Positions 1 through 8,574 of a stretch of DNA of 64,000 nucleotides are shown here, one piece after another. The number at the start of each line of letters is the position of its first letter. The first letter of the stretch is position 1. The notes under the pieces are model-generated. The model made no database searches and had not been told where the DNA came from. It saw only the letters and a list, made by a program, of their open reading frames with translations. Origin of the DNA: Pseudoalteromonas rubra (GTDB taxonomy: Bacteria; Pseudomonadota; Gammaproteobacteria; Enterobacterales; Alteromonadaceae); the NCBI RefSeq assembly GCF_005887115.1, contig NZ_PNCJ01000011.1:41025-105024 (forward strand), read 5' to 3'. The position numbers and the translations under genes are program-made.

Positions 1-237
1 GGTGGGTAACATCTGAAAGCCATACTGGGTTTCGCCATTAATGGTTTCACTTTGGTCGGTGACCCATAAAGTGTCAGCGTTGGGGTAGGGCAGAGGTTTG
101 GTTAGTAATCTGTGATTGATATTGATCACCACACACAGCGCTGCAAGCGTGAGCGCAAGTGTGAGGATCACTGTAAGACTGAAGCCGGGCAACTTTTTCA
201 GGTTGGAGGCGGCCAGTTTAAGTTCTTCTTTGATCAT
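1..237 (-). CDS. ABC transporter permease, FtsX/MacB-like (N-terminal part, cut by window edge)
   Basis: Reading leftward from an ATG at 237 gives 79 residues with no stop before the window edge, so the gene is partial. The product begins MIKEELKLAASNLKK, followed by one hydrophobic segment (FSLTVILTLALTLAALCVVI). This is the typical start of a MacB/FtsX-type permease, with TM1 followed by a large periplasmic domain. The start overlaps the stop of the upstream ATPase gene as ATGA, so the two are translationally coupled. It is probably the membrane subunit of the adaptor-ATPase-permease exporter encoded here. The substrate cannot be told. Confidence 0.8.
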   Translation of the reverse strand, partial: MIKEELKLAASNLKKLPGFSLTVILTLALTLAALCVVININHRLLTKPLPYPNADTLWVTDQSETINGETQYGFQMLPT

Positions 238-941
238 CCCGCCATCTCCAGATTCACCTCGTCGACCATCACCCCATCAAGCAGAAACAGCTTACGACCA
301 GCCATATCAGCATATCTGGGGTCGTGCGTTACCATACACATGGTGGTGCCTTGTGCATTTAAATCGTGCAGCATCTGCATAACGGCATCACCATTTTTGG
401 AGTCCAGGTTTCCGGTGGGCTCATCAATAAGCAGAATGTCGGGCTTGTTAACCAGCGCACGGGCAATGGCAATGCGCTGCTGCTGACCACCGGAGAGTTG
501 ATTGGGTTGATGATCCACCCGGTGGGTCATTTGCACCAGTTCCAGGCATTGCATAACGCGTTCTTTAAGTTGTGAGCCGCTTACAGGGTGTTCACTGTAC
601 TTAACGGGCAGTGCCAGGTTGTCGAACACATTCAGCTCATCAATCAGATTAAATGACTGAAAGACAAAACCAATGTGCTTGTTTCTTAAAGTCGCACGCT
701 GGTTGACACTGAGCTGGCTGACATCGTTGCCGGCAATCTGATAGCGGCCGCCAGTTGGCGTGTCCAGCAGACCCAAAATATTGAGCAGTGTCGATTTACC
801 ACATCCTGATGGGCCTGAGATAGAGACATACTCACCCTCGTTGATACGCAGGTTAACGCCCCGTAAGGCTTGTGTTTCTAAGCCACTGAGCAGGAAGTGT
901 TTGGTGATATCTGTGAGTTCAATAACGCATTGGTTGTTCAT
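234..941 (-). CDS. ABC transporter ATP-binding protein, MacB/LolD family
   Basis: 235 residues, normal length for a MacB/LolD-type ATPase. It shows Walker A (GPSGCGKST, about residue 43), the Q-loop region (VFQSFNLIDELNVFDNLALP), the signature LSGGQQQR, Walker B (ILLIDEPTGNLD) and the H-loop (MVTHDPRYA). The LFLLDG near the C-terminus is typical of this subfamily. It lies 10 bp downstream of the HlyD-family adaptor and overlaps the permease start by 4 nt. This order matches MacA-MacB-type tripartite exporters, where the ATPase drives a mechanotransmission cycle across the periplasm. Export of a peptide, toxin or siderophore is possible, but nothing local fixes the substrate. Confidence 0.92.
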   Translation of the reverse strand: MNNQCVIELTDITKHFLLSGLETQALRGVNLRINEGEYVSISGPSGCGKSTLLNILGLLDTPTGGRYQIAGNDVSQLSVNQRATLRNKHIGFVFQSFNLIDELNVFDNLALPVKYSEHPVSGSQLKERVMQCLELVQMTHRVDHQPNQLSGGQQQRIAIARALVNKPDILLIDEPTGNLDSKNGDAVMQMLHDLNAQGTTMCMVTHDPRYADMAGRKLFLLDGVMVDEVNLEMAG

Positions 942-951
942 TGTTGTTTCC

Positions 952-2199
952 TTATTTACTCAGGTACACGACCGGCTCATCCTGGTAGGATGCCATATCC
1001 GACAGAATAAAGCGCTGCTCTGACTGTGCGCCGGATAGCAACTGAATATACTGTGCGGTCTGGGCGCCATAGTGTACCTCAATGGCGTGTGCTTGTTGGG
1101 TATTGGGTTCGATACGGTACAAAGTGCCGGTGCTGAAAGCTCTGGCACCAACAGGTTTGTCGATATAAAGTGCATCCTCAAGGGTGCTGATTTGTATAGT
1201 ACCTTCAATGTTTAGCTCGGGTCGGGCGCTGTCAGGCAGCATGGCAGGCAGGGCCACTTCGACTTCAATATTGCCGTTTTGCACCATAGGGTTGATCCGT
1301 GAAACAGTGCCGGCAATAAGATCAGCGCGGGTATTCACTTGTACCGACTGCTCAAGCTTTATTTGTTCAGCATAGGCCTGTGGGATTTGCAGCTGAGCAT
1401 ATAAATCTTTAGTGCTGCCAACCAGTGCCAGTTGCGCCCCCAGCGGCACACTTTGCCCCAGTTCCACATGGAGTTGTTGTACTACGCCGGTGATCCCCGC
1501 ACGCACGGTAAGTTGGTCCACTCGGTGCTGAATTAGCTGATGTGCCTCTTCGGCGGCTTCTATATCGGAATTGGCCAGTTGCAAATTGGCCTGATGTAAG
1601 GTTTTGAGCTGAGCGATACGGCGCTGTTCAATATCAATGCGCCGCTTCAGCTGGCGATGCTCCAGTATGGTGCGCTGATAATCCAGCTTAGATACGGCAC
1701 CATCTTCGACCAACCCTGCCTGGGCTGAGACCTCGAGTTCAGCACTTTCCAGCTCAGATTTTAAAATCTCCAGACTCGCCTGGTGCGACAGCATTTCCCG
1801 CTGCTGATTAATATCGGATTGCAAATACTGATCTTTGGCTTGTTGCAGTGCTCGTTTTGCATCTTTAAGCGATTGAGCAAGGTTGGCATCTTTGAGCTTC
1901 ATAATCACGCTGCTGGGCGTGACCTCAGCACCTGGACGCAGCATAATTTCCTCAACAGTGGCCTCACTGGCGGCGCTGATCAGACGTGGCGTACGCGACT
2001 TGAGTTGACCAAACCCCGCCACTGAAATGGTCAAATTGCCTTGCCTGACTTTGCCAATCCAGGCACTCTCTGCAGGTAAAGACGCTCGTGCTGTAGGTTG
2101 CGTTATTAACCAGCCAACAAGCGTAATGGCTAAAGCAATACCACCCAACCATAACCAGTTTACTTTTATGTTGTTTTTCTGTTCGACCTGTATGTCCAT
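952..2199 (-). CDS. HlyD-family periplasmic adaptor (membrane fusion protein)
   Basis: 415 residues. One N-terminal membrane anchor (VNWLWLGGIALAITLVGWLIT, about 13-33) is followed by a biotinyl-lipoyl/beta-barrel adaptor domain. A long helical hairpin (about 110-225, rich in K/Q/E/L: KDAKRALQQAKDQYLQ...) links them. The lipoyl half-motif (TVEEIMLRPGAEVTPSSVIMKL) and the return strand (VVQQLHVELGQSVPLGAQLA) are visible. It is the first gene of a minus-strand operon with the ATPase and permease, as in MacAB-type exporters, where it bridges the inner-membrane transporter to a TolC-like channel. No outer-membrane channel gene is nearby. Confidence 0.9.
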   Translation of the reverse strand: MDIQVEQKNNIKVNWLWLGGIALAITLVGWLITQPTARASLPAESAWIGKVRQGNLTISVAGFGQLKSRTPRLISAASEATVEEIMLRPGAEVTPSSVIMKLKDANLAQSLKDAKRALQQAKDQYLQSDINQQREMLSHQASLEILKSELESAELEVSAQAGLVEDGAVSKLDYQRTILEHRQLKRRIDIEQRRIAQLKTLHQANLQLANSDIEAAEEAHQLIQHRVDQLTVRAGITGVVQQLHVELGQSVPLGAQLALVGSTKDLYAQLQIPQAYAEQIKLEQSVQVNTRADLIAGTVSRINPMVQNGNIEVEVALPAMLPDSARPELNIEGTIQISTLEDALYIDKPVGARAFSTGTLYRIEPNTQQAHAIEVHYGAQTAQYIQLLSGAQSEQRFILSDMASYQDEPVVYLSK

Positions 2200-2617
2200 A
2201 CCAATTCCTCTGTGGGCATTTGGATAGAGTCATTACAAGTGATATGCCAATTTTTAAGTTGTTGTATTATATTGGTTTGTGTGTTTTTTAGTATGGGTTC
2301 AGCGTAGTCATTTGTGGAATTGAAATTACGATTTTTGGAAATGGGAGAAGAAGTCTGGACCAGGAATTGCTTCAACACAACGCAAAATTGGTCTAATAAC
2401 AGGAACGCTACGTTGTTCGGTCAGGGAATGAGTCACGTTCATCGGTTTAAGGCACAAATAGCCAAAAACAAAGTCACTCATCAAAAGCAAATCCCCTTGG
2501 CACCAACTACACTAGTCGGATACTGTGTGCAGGCGACCAAGTTCAACAAACGAATATGCATGCTACTGCTGTATGAAGAAAAAAGCATGATCTTTCAGTT
2601 CAATAGTGGAGTTTTAG
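2200..2617. other. intergenic region, divergent promoter zone plus dispersed repeat copy A
   Basis: 418 bp between the minus-strand exporter operon and a plus-strand secreted-protein gene. The left part is AT-rich and should hold the exporter promoter. The right part carries copy A of a repeat family found again at about 8.35 and 9.44 kb. Long translations here have no ribosome-binding site or recognisable protein character, so no gene is called. Confidence 0.6.
2390..2562 (+). repeat. dispersed intergenic repeat, copy A
   Basis: Shares a core with copies B and C. It starts GGTCTAAT, then has ACGTTGTTC, CAGGGAATGAGTCAC and ATCGGTTTAAG. With copy B it also shares a second block (CACTCATCAAAAGC, then GTGTGCAGG, then GTTCAACAAACGAATATGC). 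ATGAGTCAC and GTCACTCAT form a near-inverted pair inside the element. All three copies lie upstream of plus-strand genes. They may be a degenerate MITE-like element or a shared leader/promoter module. Confidence 0.65.
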
Positions 2618-2974
2618 ATGAAAAAATATTTAAACGGCATTGTCTCATTTGTCCTTTTGACAATGACCATTTCTTCACATGCAGGTAGTTCAGGGTGGAC
2701 AGTTGCATCAGAGGTAATAAAGATTGTCAGTGTTGTTAATGGTGGTATAAATGTCCGCCTTTCCCCTGAGTTAAGTGGATGTACTTCTCAAAGCGGATAT
2801 GGACCTAAATACGCATCAGTTTATCCTAATCACCCAGCGTTAAACGCCATGCAAGCTAACCTACTGGCTGCTTACATGTCTGGTAAAAAGGTATCTCTGT
2901 ATTTGACAGACGACACCTGTAAAGTGGGTGAAATGGTTATTGGCGGTACTCACAGCGGTCCTCCAGGCTCATAA
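2618..2974 (+). CDS. small secreted protein, two-cysteine family, copy 1
   Basis: 118 residues. ATG preceded by GGAG at good spacing (AGTGGAGTTTTAGATG). Sec signal peptide MKKYLNGIVSFVLLTMTISSHA, with cleavage likely after SHA. The mature part is about 95 residues with a pattern shared with the next gene and with the gene at 54203-54544: a strand, then C, then a Y/PN turn, then an amphipathic helix (ALNAMQANLLAAYMSGKK), V-x-LY, then a second C. Two cysteines probably form a disulfide. The layout (strands flanking one helix) recalls small secreted OB-fold-like proteins, but this is only an impression. Function unknown. Confidence 0.75.
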   Translation: MKKYLNGIVSFVLLTMTISSHAGSSGWTVASEVIKIVSVVNGGINVRLSPELSGCTSQSGYGPKYASVYPNHPALNAMQANLLAAYMSGKKVSLYLTDDTCKVGEMVIGGTHSGPPGS

Positions 2975-3000
2975 GTATCAAAATATAGCAATATAGTTCA

Positions 3001-3062
3001 AAACGGATACAGCCTTGTCAGCTAATGCTTCGCGATTTAACTAATGAGGCTATTCCGTTTAG
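3001..3062 (+). terminator. imperfect hairpin between the two small secreted-protein genes
   Basis: AAACGGATACAGCC near 3001 and GGCTATTCCGTTT near 3049 form an imperfect inverted repeat with a loop of about 30 nt, just after the stop codon of the 118-residue gene. There is no proper T tract, so it may be an attenuator or processing site instead of a strict terminator. Confidence 0.35.
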
Positions 3063-3087
3063 ATGAGCCGTAACACTGAGGTAGAAT

Positions 3088-3426
3088 ATGAAAACTCTGA
3101 CAAGTATTTTAATTAGCGCCTTTTCTCTGGGCTCACACCTAGTCTATGCCTGGGACAGCCAAGTTACAGGGAAAGTGGGGAGCATAGAAGTGCACAGCCC
3201 CAAAAGCTCAGCTAAAAATTTAACGATTAGTATTGTTGGTGAAACGAAAATGTGCGCTCTGCCTACAAACAATGACACTGCATATATACAAAAGTCGTCT
3301 ACGCCCGATACCTTTGAGACAATGATCAGTGTTTTGTTAAGTGCAAAGGCAACTGGTGGTAATGTTCGACTGTACATTAATCATGGCACAGAAGGTTGCC
3401 AGGTTCATCGTGTTGATTTGTTATAA
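3088..3426 (+). CDS. small secreted protein, two-cysteine family, copy 2
   Basis: 112 residues. Start supported by GAGGTAGAAT just upstream of ATG. Sec signal MKTLTSILISAFSLGSHLVYA, cleavage after VYA. The mature part follows the plan of copy 1: an early strand, C (KMCALP), a polar turn with Y, an amphipathic helix (FETMISVLLSAKATGG), V-RLYI, then C (GCQVHRV). Identity to copy 1 is low but the spacing of key residues is retained, which suggests old tandem duplication. Secreted or periplasmic; function unknown. Confidence 0.72.
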   Translation: MKTLTSILISAFSLGSHLVYAWDSQVTGKVGSIEVHSPKSSAKNLTISIVGETKMCALPTNNDTAYIQKSSTPDTFETMISVLLSAKATGGNVRLYINHGTEGCQVHRVDLL

Positions 3427-3576
3427 ATCTAACACGGTGGTTTTGAGTCGGTCACTGTTATCGGATTGGCTTGCGGTGAATCATATTAGATAAAACAGTG
3501 CAGAGTGTTCCCCATATTTTGGTTATTAATATTAGGGTATCCTTCAGGCGGCAGCGATTTATTAAGTGAAGAGACC

Positions 3577-4668
3577 GTGCGTTACTTTATAGTTCCTTTA
3601 TTATTCTTATTAGCAAGCTGCTCAGAAAAGACGGAGCCATCTAACAAAGATGAGTTTGAGCAGATAGTCAGCTCTTACATGTTGAAACATGACTACGTTG
3701 GCCTCTCAATTGCGGCAATTAAAGATGGTGATGTAGTATTTGACCGTGCCTATGGCTATGCGGATCAGAATCGCAAAGAAAAATTCTCTGCCAAAAAAGT
3801 CATCTCACTTGGCTCAAATACCAAAACGCTGACTGCGTCAGCTATTCTCTTGCTTCAAGAAAGAGGTTTACTGAACTTATCTGATCCACTTGAAAAACAC
3901 TTACCTTTTAAATTACAGCATAGTGAAAAAATTACTCTTCAGGAAATGTTATGCCATAGTTCTGATTTATCAGATGTTTTTGGGGTAGGAAGATTTGAAG
4001 ATTATGTATGGCAAAAAGCGAAATCTCAAAAAGAGTTTATCGATAAGCTTAATTTAGATTCTCATGAACCCATGGCGGGAGAGCGTTATAGGTATAATAA
4101 TACGGCATACTTTCTTTTGGGTCTGGTTGTTGAACATGTTAGTCATCAAAGCCTGGGCGATTTCTTTAGAGAGTACATCTTTGCGAATATGCCAGAAGCA
4201 AATCTGTACTATCTGGGCGACTCTTTTTATTCTCCAATCTTAGCTCCCTCGTTCGAAAAAAATGGATTTAAAGCCAATTTGTATGAATCACCTGTCGAAT
4301 ATCGTGTTGTTGGAGGCGCGGGGGCACTAGCAGGAGATTTGGTTTCGTATTTGCGCATGTTCAAAAGCTTGGTCTCAGGTGAAATATTGAGCCGCGATTC
4401 AAGTGCGATGCTGCAAAGCGTGTGCAGGTTTAAGGATGGTTCTGAAGTCATTAATGAGAAAAAGCAAAATATTGGTTTAGGCATTGAAGTTTTTAAAATC
4501 AATGGCGAGACCGTGTACTCCCGAGGAGGAGCATTGAATGGCTATGTTTCAGCTGTATATTATTTTCCATCTAGAAAGTTAACTATTGGGGTAACTGGAA
4601 ACACTTGGGCTCCATTGGCTCCAATGTTGGAATCGTTATTTGAAACAAATTGGCACAATGAACTATAA
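3577..4668 (+). CDS. serine hydrolase lipoprotein, beta-lactamase class C / penicillin-binding family
   Basis: I choose the GTG at 3577 over an in-frame ATG at 3505. It has GAAGAGA upstream and gives a compact lipoprotein signal, VRYFIVPLLFLLASC, with lipobox LASC and Cys15. The longer start puts a clumsy second hydrophobic stretch ahead of it. About 363 residues. It shows the SxxK nucleophile motif (GSNTK, about Ser80), a YxN-type motif (RYRYNN) and a KTG-equivalent RGG near the C-terminus (YSRGGALNGY). Family members are D-aminopeptidase/esterase/EstB-like enzymes, often not real beta-lactamases. Expected at the outer or inner membrane facing the periplasm. Single transcription unit. Confidence 0.85.
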   Translation: MRYFIVPLLFLLASCSEKTEPSNKDEFEQIVSSYMLKHDYVGLSIAAIKDGDVVFDRAYGYADQNRKEKFSAKKVISLGSNTKTLTASAILLLQERGLLNLSDPLEKHLPFKLQHSEKITLQEMLCHSSDLSDVFGVGRFEDYVWQKAKSQKEFIDKLNLDSHEPMAGERYRYNNTAYFLLGLVVEHVSHQSLGDFFREYIFANMPEANLYYLGDSFYSPILAPSFEKNGFKANLYESPVEYRVVGGAGALAGDLVSYLRMFKSLVSGEILSRDSSAMLQSVCRFKDGSEVINEKKQNIGLGIEVFKINGETVYSRGGALNGYVSAVYYFPSRKLTIGVTGNTWAPLAPMLESLFETNWHNEL

Positions 4669-5298
4669 AAAAGCTAAAACCTGTAAAAGCAAACAATCCT
4701 GAGATATCCAAAGTTAGCCATGACTATTTGGGGTAATCCAGAGGATACTTGTGAATGGCTTCAGAGTTACAAAATAAAAGAACTGGTGAAGCGCTCGGCG
4801 GTGAATTAGGGATCTTAGTATCAATGTGCAGCAGGCTGTTCTGACCATATCGTGTAAAATCTTGGAATCACACATAGTGTTGCTGGTGTTTGTACTCCAG
4901 ACAATTACTCCGATGTTTATATTGAAAGGCTCTATGTTGAGTCATCAGGAAAAAGACTTATTGGAGCAACCGAAGATGAAGAAATTCTAAACCGTAACAC
5001 TTAATCAGGTTTTTACGTGATCATACCATCAGGACCCCCCGGGGCTGATCTTTTGTACACTACTTTACTTACAGCCCAAACTATAAACTGACCAATAGCG
5101 GTCTTACAGATTGGTGACGACCTGTTCGGTTGTGTGGTGCAGTACATTACTCTAAATTAGAAGTAAACTTGGGGAGACATGTTAGTACAACACATTCACT
5201 ACGCACTGGATAGGAAACAGCAAAGAATGGGGCAGGTATCCATCACTTTGATGCTAAATACCTGAGAATTAGTCAGAACTTGGCGTTAGAGGGCAATC
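4669..5298. other. intergenic region with a probable gene relic
   Basis: 630 bp with no intact gene. The stretch 4819-5004 still reads like protein (see the separate pseudogene entry). The rest, including a run of C and G around 5034-5042, shows no recognisable feature. The last 30 bp before 5299 should hold the leader of the next gene. Confidence 0.5.
4819..5004 (+). pseudogene. relic of a small cysteine-containing protein (interrupted by a stop)
   Basis: In the frame of TAT at 4819 one reads YQCAAGCSDHIV, a TAA, then NLGITHSVAGVC and a further 30 protein-like residues (TPDNYSDVYIERLYVESS, KRLIGATEDEEIL) ending at TAA 5002-5004. The composition after the stop looks coding, but there is no start codon and an in-frame stop lies upstream. 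Most likely the tail of a decayed gene. Function not recognisable. Confidence 0.35.
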
Positions 5299-5706
5299 AT
5301 GATTGAAAGTGCGGAAGAGTTTGTCAGGCTTAGAATGAGTGAGAAACAAGCAGAATATACTCGTGCGGCACATGACGAGGCCTCGCTCGAAGTGTGGATT
5401 AAAGTTATTGAAAACTATCCAGATATGGCCGTTTGGGTGGCACAAAATAAAACAATACCCTACGAGATACTTGAATTGCTTGCCGATCATTCTGAAAATC
5501 GGGTACGTAGCATGGTCGCGAGCAAAAATAAGCTCAAAGAGCCGCTTATGCTTAAGCTAGCAGTTGATACAGATGAAGCTGTCCGCATGTCTATCGTGCG
5601 TCATAAAAAAGCCACACTGAAGGTGCTCACCTTGCTCCTTAACGATACATGGTGTGAAATTTCTGATAAAGCATCGGAGAGAATTCACAATGGTAGCCAC
5701 AAGTGA
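5299..5706 (+). CDS. HEAT-like repeat protein of unknown function
   Basis: 135 residues, no signal peptide, so cytoplasmic. The sequence is built of helical repeats of about 25 residues: VWIKVIENYPDMAVWVAQN, then YEILELLADHSENRVRSMVASK, then LMLKLAVDTDEAVRMSIVRH. The D-x-x-x-VR-x-x-(V/I) signature is typical of HEAT/variant leucine-rich repeats. Such proteins usually mediate protein contacts. Homologues are small stand-alone proteins, sometimes next to immunity-type genes. There is no partner gene here. Confidence 0.65.
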   Translation: MIESAEEFVRLRMSEKQAEYTRAAHDEASLEVWIKVIENYPDMAVWVAQNKTIPYEILELLADHSENRVRSMVASKNKLKEPLMLKLAVDTDEAVRMSIVRHKKATLKVLTLLLNDTWCEISDKASERIHNGSHK

Positions 5707-5741
5707 TTAGAGCATAAGTTAAATTTGCATTATGTAGGGGG

Positions 5742-6038
5742 GTGGATATCAAAAGCAAAGCTAAAGCCATGGTGTGTATGGTCATAATATTTACATTAAC
5801 TATTGTAAGCTCGCTAACTGTGACCTTGTGCGGAGGGACTCTCACTCAGAATCGGTTCGGGTCGGGCTCTTGCTCATTTGCACAAAGGGAATTCAATGGT
5901 TTTGCTTCACCTTTTCAGTTTCAAATAGAAGCAACAGCTATCACCTGGTTGTTAATTATTTTCATTCTGATTGTGTTGGGCTGGTTTGCGTATTATAAAC
6001 TGTGTGGTCAATGTAGCTCCAAAGATAGGAATCATTGA
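5742..6038 (+). CDS. small two-TM membrane protein
   Basis: 98 residues from a GTG at 5742 preceded by a strong GTAGGGGGG. Two hydrophobic segments (MVCMVIIFTLTIVSSLTVTL, about 10-29; ITWLLIIFILIVLGWFAYY, about 67-86) flank a loop with two cysteines. Both termini are predicted cytoplasmic and positively charged. Not recognised. It lies 35 bp after the HEAT-like gene, so co-transcription is likely. Confidence 0.6.
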   Translation: MDIKSKAKAMVCMVIIFTLTIVSSLTVTLCGGTLTQNRFGSGSCSFAQREFNGFASPFQFQIEATAITWLLIIFILIVLGWFAYYKLCGQCSSKDRNH

Positions 6039-6123
6039 ATTGATAAAAAAATGGCTCTATTAGCTGCCCGTCACTCCCTCACTATGTGAATGCCAGGTAA
6101 ATAATCATTAACCCTTAAATTTG

Positions 6124-6162
6124 GGGTAATACGCAAGTGTCTCACTCACTTGCGTATTACCC
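6124..6162. terminator. perfect 16-bp hairpin between convergent genes
   Basis: GGGTAATACGCAAGTG at 6124-6139 is followed by a 7-nt loop and its perfect complement at 6147-6162. It lies between the stop of the two-TM protein gene (plus) and the stop of the DMT gene (minus), so it can serve both. The trailing T run is short (GTTCTTTC). Confidence 0.75.
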
Positions 6163-6168
6163 GTTCTT

Positions 6169-7101
6169 TCAGCCATTGGAGGATAAAGTTACAGCGCGAT
6201 TTCTTTTTATCTGCTCTGTTATTAATGGCAGTGTCAGGCCTGCCAGTACCAGTAGCATACCAGCAAGTTGAATAATGGTTACGTTCTGTCCCATCAGCAC
6301 AGAAACCAGAGCCGCGAATACCGGCACCAAGTTAAAATATAATGAAGCATTGGCCGAGCCCAATGTCTTTACACCATTGTTCCAACACAAGTAGCCAACC
6401 ACAGTACCGAACACGCCTATGTACAGCATACTTATCAGTAGCGGCCAGGATAGCACTATTAGCTCCTGCACGGGATGCACTTCGGCCTGAAACATGCTTA
6501 CCACAGACAGCCCAATCAGACCCGCAGCCATGGTAAGCAAAGAAAACTCCAGCGGTGGCAGCCAGCCTGATACTTTTGACCCACACACGGTATAACCCGA
6601 CCAGGCAAGCATGCCCAGCATGATGGTGAGATCTCCCTTGTTAAGCTGCAGGCTCAAAAGGCTCATCAGATCACCGTTTACCACAACCAGCAATACACCA
6701 CTAAAAGCGATCGCCAGTTGCAAAAGCTGAACCCGTGCTATCATTGTTCTGTTTAGCAGCGCGGCCATGACGGTTGTTACAATAGGGCTGAGTGCCATAA
6801 TCAAGGCGCCATTTGTTGCCGAGGTGTGTGATAGTCCAGAAAACAGCGCCAGATTCAGGCCGCCCACGCCCATCATACCTATTATGCCGAGTACGATATA
6901 CCTGTTTAACGACAGAGACACCATGCGCATTCGGGTTAGACGCATAAAAATAAACAGGCTGATGATTGCGATTGTGAAGCGCCAGATTGATAGCGAAAGC
7001 CCGGACATGTGTACCAGAATGTCCTTGGCAACGGGGAAAACACTGCCCCAACAAAATACGCAGATCAGCATCATCACTGTGGTCCGAATGGGTGTATTCA
7101 T
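6169..7101 (-). CDS. EamA/DMT-family transporter
   Basis: 310 residues with about ten hydrophobic segments in two EamA halves (halves meet near residue 150). The opening MMLICVFCWGSVFPVAKDIL and the GALIMALSPIVTTVMAALLNRT segment are typical of drug/metabolite transporter superfamily exporters (YdcZ/RhaT/YedA-like). The start is supported by AAGGA upstream of ATG. It is divergent from a LysR-type gene 93 bp away, a common regulator-exporter arrangement. The inner-membrane substrate is unknown, possibly an amino acid or metabolite. Confidence 0.9.
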   Translation of the reverse strand: MNTPIRTTVMMLICVFCWGSVFPVAKDILVHMSGLSLSIWRFTIAIISLFIFMRLTRMRMVSLSLNRYIVLGIIGMMGVGGLNLALFSGLSHTSATNGALIMALSPIVTTVMAALLNRTMIARVQLLQLAIAFSGVLLVVVNGDLMSLLSLQLNKGDLTIMLGMLAWSGYTVCGSKVSGWLPPLEFSLLTMAAGLIGLSVVSMFQAEVHPVQELIVLSWPLLISMLYIGVFGTVVGYLCWNNGVKTLGSANASLYFNLVPVFAALVSVLMGQNVTIIQLAGMLLVLAGLTLPLITEQIKRNRAVTLSSNG

Positions 7102-7194
7102 ATGTCCTTACTTCTCATTGACTTATTGAATCACTAGTTTATATTTTCCATTCAAGGTAAAGAATGCCGTTTTTTGAGACTTTAAATTCCAATA

Positions 7195-8130
7195 ATGAAA
7201 GCTAGCTATTCACTGGACGATATGCGGTTGTTCTGGGTTGTGACACAACACGGCAGCTTTAGTCAGGCGGCGCAGAGCCTGAACATGCCAGTTTCAACTC
7301 TGAGTCGGCGGATCAAACAGCTGGAAAACACCCTAGGATTGAGGCTGCTTAACCGCGATGCTCACCGCGTAACACTGACAGGCAGCGGGGCACAATACGC
7401 TCAACGCTGCGGGCCTTTGCTGGGTGAGCTCCAAGACATCAGCGATGCTTTATCGGCGCAAAGACACGAAGCACAAGGTTGCATTCGTATCTCAGCTCCA
7501 AACAACCTCGCTCAGCACCAGCTTGCCCATATCTTTAGCGCTTTTTTACACGCGTATCCAGCAATTAAGATCGAGTTATCGCTGTCAAACCGAAATATCG
7601 ATATTGAGGGGGAGCACATCGACATTGCATTTCGTGCCAGCGAGCATTTCCCACTGAATTGGATAGCCCGGCCACTGGGGTCCATAGAATCCATCATTTG
7701 TGCCAGTCCGAACATGCCACTCAGCGGTGATATAGTGCATCCCGAACAGTTGCTGGATTTACCTGTGATCCTAAGTAACCCGGTGCGAACCTGGAAATTA
7801 CACAACCAACAGAGCGGCGAGCAGTTTAGCTACACACCCGGCGCAATGGTCCGCCTGGAAGCCGACGACCTGAATCTGGTTTCACAAGCCGTCACTGACG
7901 GACTGGGTATTGGCTTTATTCCCCGCTTTATTGCACAGTACCAGATAGCTTGGGGCCAGATGATCCAATTGGCCAACCACTGGACAGGTCAGCCAAGACA
8001 GCTGACTATGCTCTACCACGACCGCGATAATATGCCGCACAGATTGCGTTTATTTATTGATTACATGCTTGAGCACTACGGCTCAGTTAATCCAAACCTG
8101 CGCGGTGCAAATTTGGTTATTCCTGATTGA
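7195..8130 (+). CDS. LysR-family transcriptional regulator
   Basis: 311 residues. N-terminal winged HTH (about 5-65: MRLFWVVTQHGSFSQAAQSLNMPVSTLSRRIKQLE) and a C-terminal periplasmic-binding-like effector domain (about 90-295). It resembles the CrgA/AaeR-type branch, with IRISAPNNLAQHQLAHIFSAF. Divergent from the DMT transporter; the 93-bp gap probably contains its operator. I infer that it controls that exporter and its own gene. Effector unknown. Confidence 0.92.
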   Translation: MKASYSLDDMRLFWVVTQHGSFSQAAQSLNMPVSTLSRRIKQLENTLGLRLLNRDAHRVTLTGSGAQYAQRCGPLLGELQDISDALSAQRHEAQGCIRISAPNNLAQHQLAHIFSAFLHAYPAIKIELSLSNRNIDIEGEHIDIAFRASEHFPLNWIARPLGSIESIICASPNMPLSGDIVHPEQLLDLPVILSNPVRTWKLHNQQSGEQFSYTPGAMVRLEADDLNLVSQAVTDGLGIGFIPRFIAQYQIAWGQMIQLANHWTGQPRQLTMLYHDRDNMPHRLRLFIDYMLEHYGSVNPNLRGANLVIPD

Positions 8131-8574
8131 GAAGGCGTTCTTTGACGAGCTCCTGGTCGCGGAGTTAGATGCACCTCATCAGGCCCGCTTCCTCTAATTT
8201 TATCTCGAACGCTTGCGAGCCGGGAGCCAAACAAATACGGGGCAGCTGATCCCGTGAAAATGCAAGACTTACAGTATCCATTTTCATTCTAGCCACCTCT
8301 GGGCTGGTCATTGCCTAAACACAACACCTTGCTAAATAGGGAAAAAATGGGTCTAATTGTATGCATAAATAACGTTGTTCAGGCAGGGAGTGAGTCAGGT
8401 TGTAGCGGTTTAAATCACACACGGTTCACAGCAGAAGTGACTCATCAAAAGCGAATTCCCATAGCATAAACCACAACAGCCAGATATGGCGTGCAGGTAG
8501 CGGCCCAGTTCAACAAGCGATTATGCGTAATTCGTACGCATGAATACTAAAGCGCTATATGCCAGAGTAGTTCT
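8131..8574. other. intergenic region with dispersed repeat copy B
   Basis: 444 bp. The first 200 bp show no gene. From 8350 the region holds copy B of the dispersed repeat. No ribosome-binding site or recognisable protein was seen on either strand. Confidence 0.55.
8350..8530 (+). repeat. dispersed intergenic repeat, copy B
   Basis: Best preserved of the three copies: GGTCTAATTGTATGCAT, AACGTTGTTCAGGCAGGG, GTGAGTCAG, GCGGTTTAAA, GTGACTCATCAAAAGCGAA, GCGTGCAGG, GTTCAACAAGCGATTATGC. GTGAGTCA and TGACTCAT make an internal inverted pair about 45 nt apart. Beyond it, AAAGCGCTATATGCCAGAG resembles the tail of copy C. Confidence 0.7.

Noticed and set aside
112..1023. Plus-strand open frames opposite the exporter genes (and similar shadows elsewhere)
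   Set aside because: They lie antisense to clear genes, have low-complexity or basic/Ser-rich composition and no ribosome-binding sites.
3577..4668. True class C beta-lactamase
   Set aside because: SxxK and YxN are present but KTG is replaced by RGG; this is the broad serine hydrolase family of which most members are esterases or peptidases.
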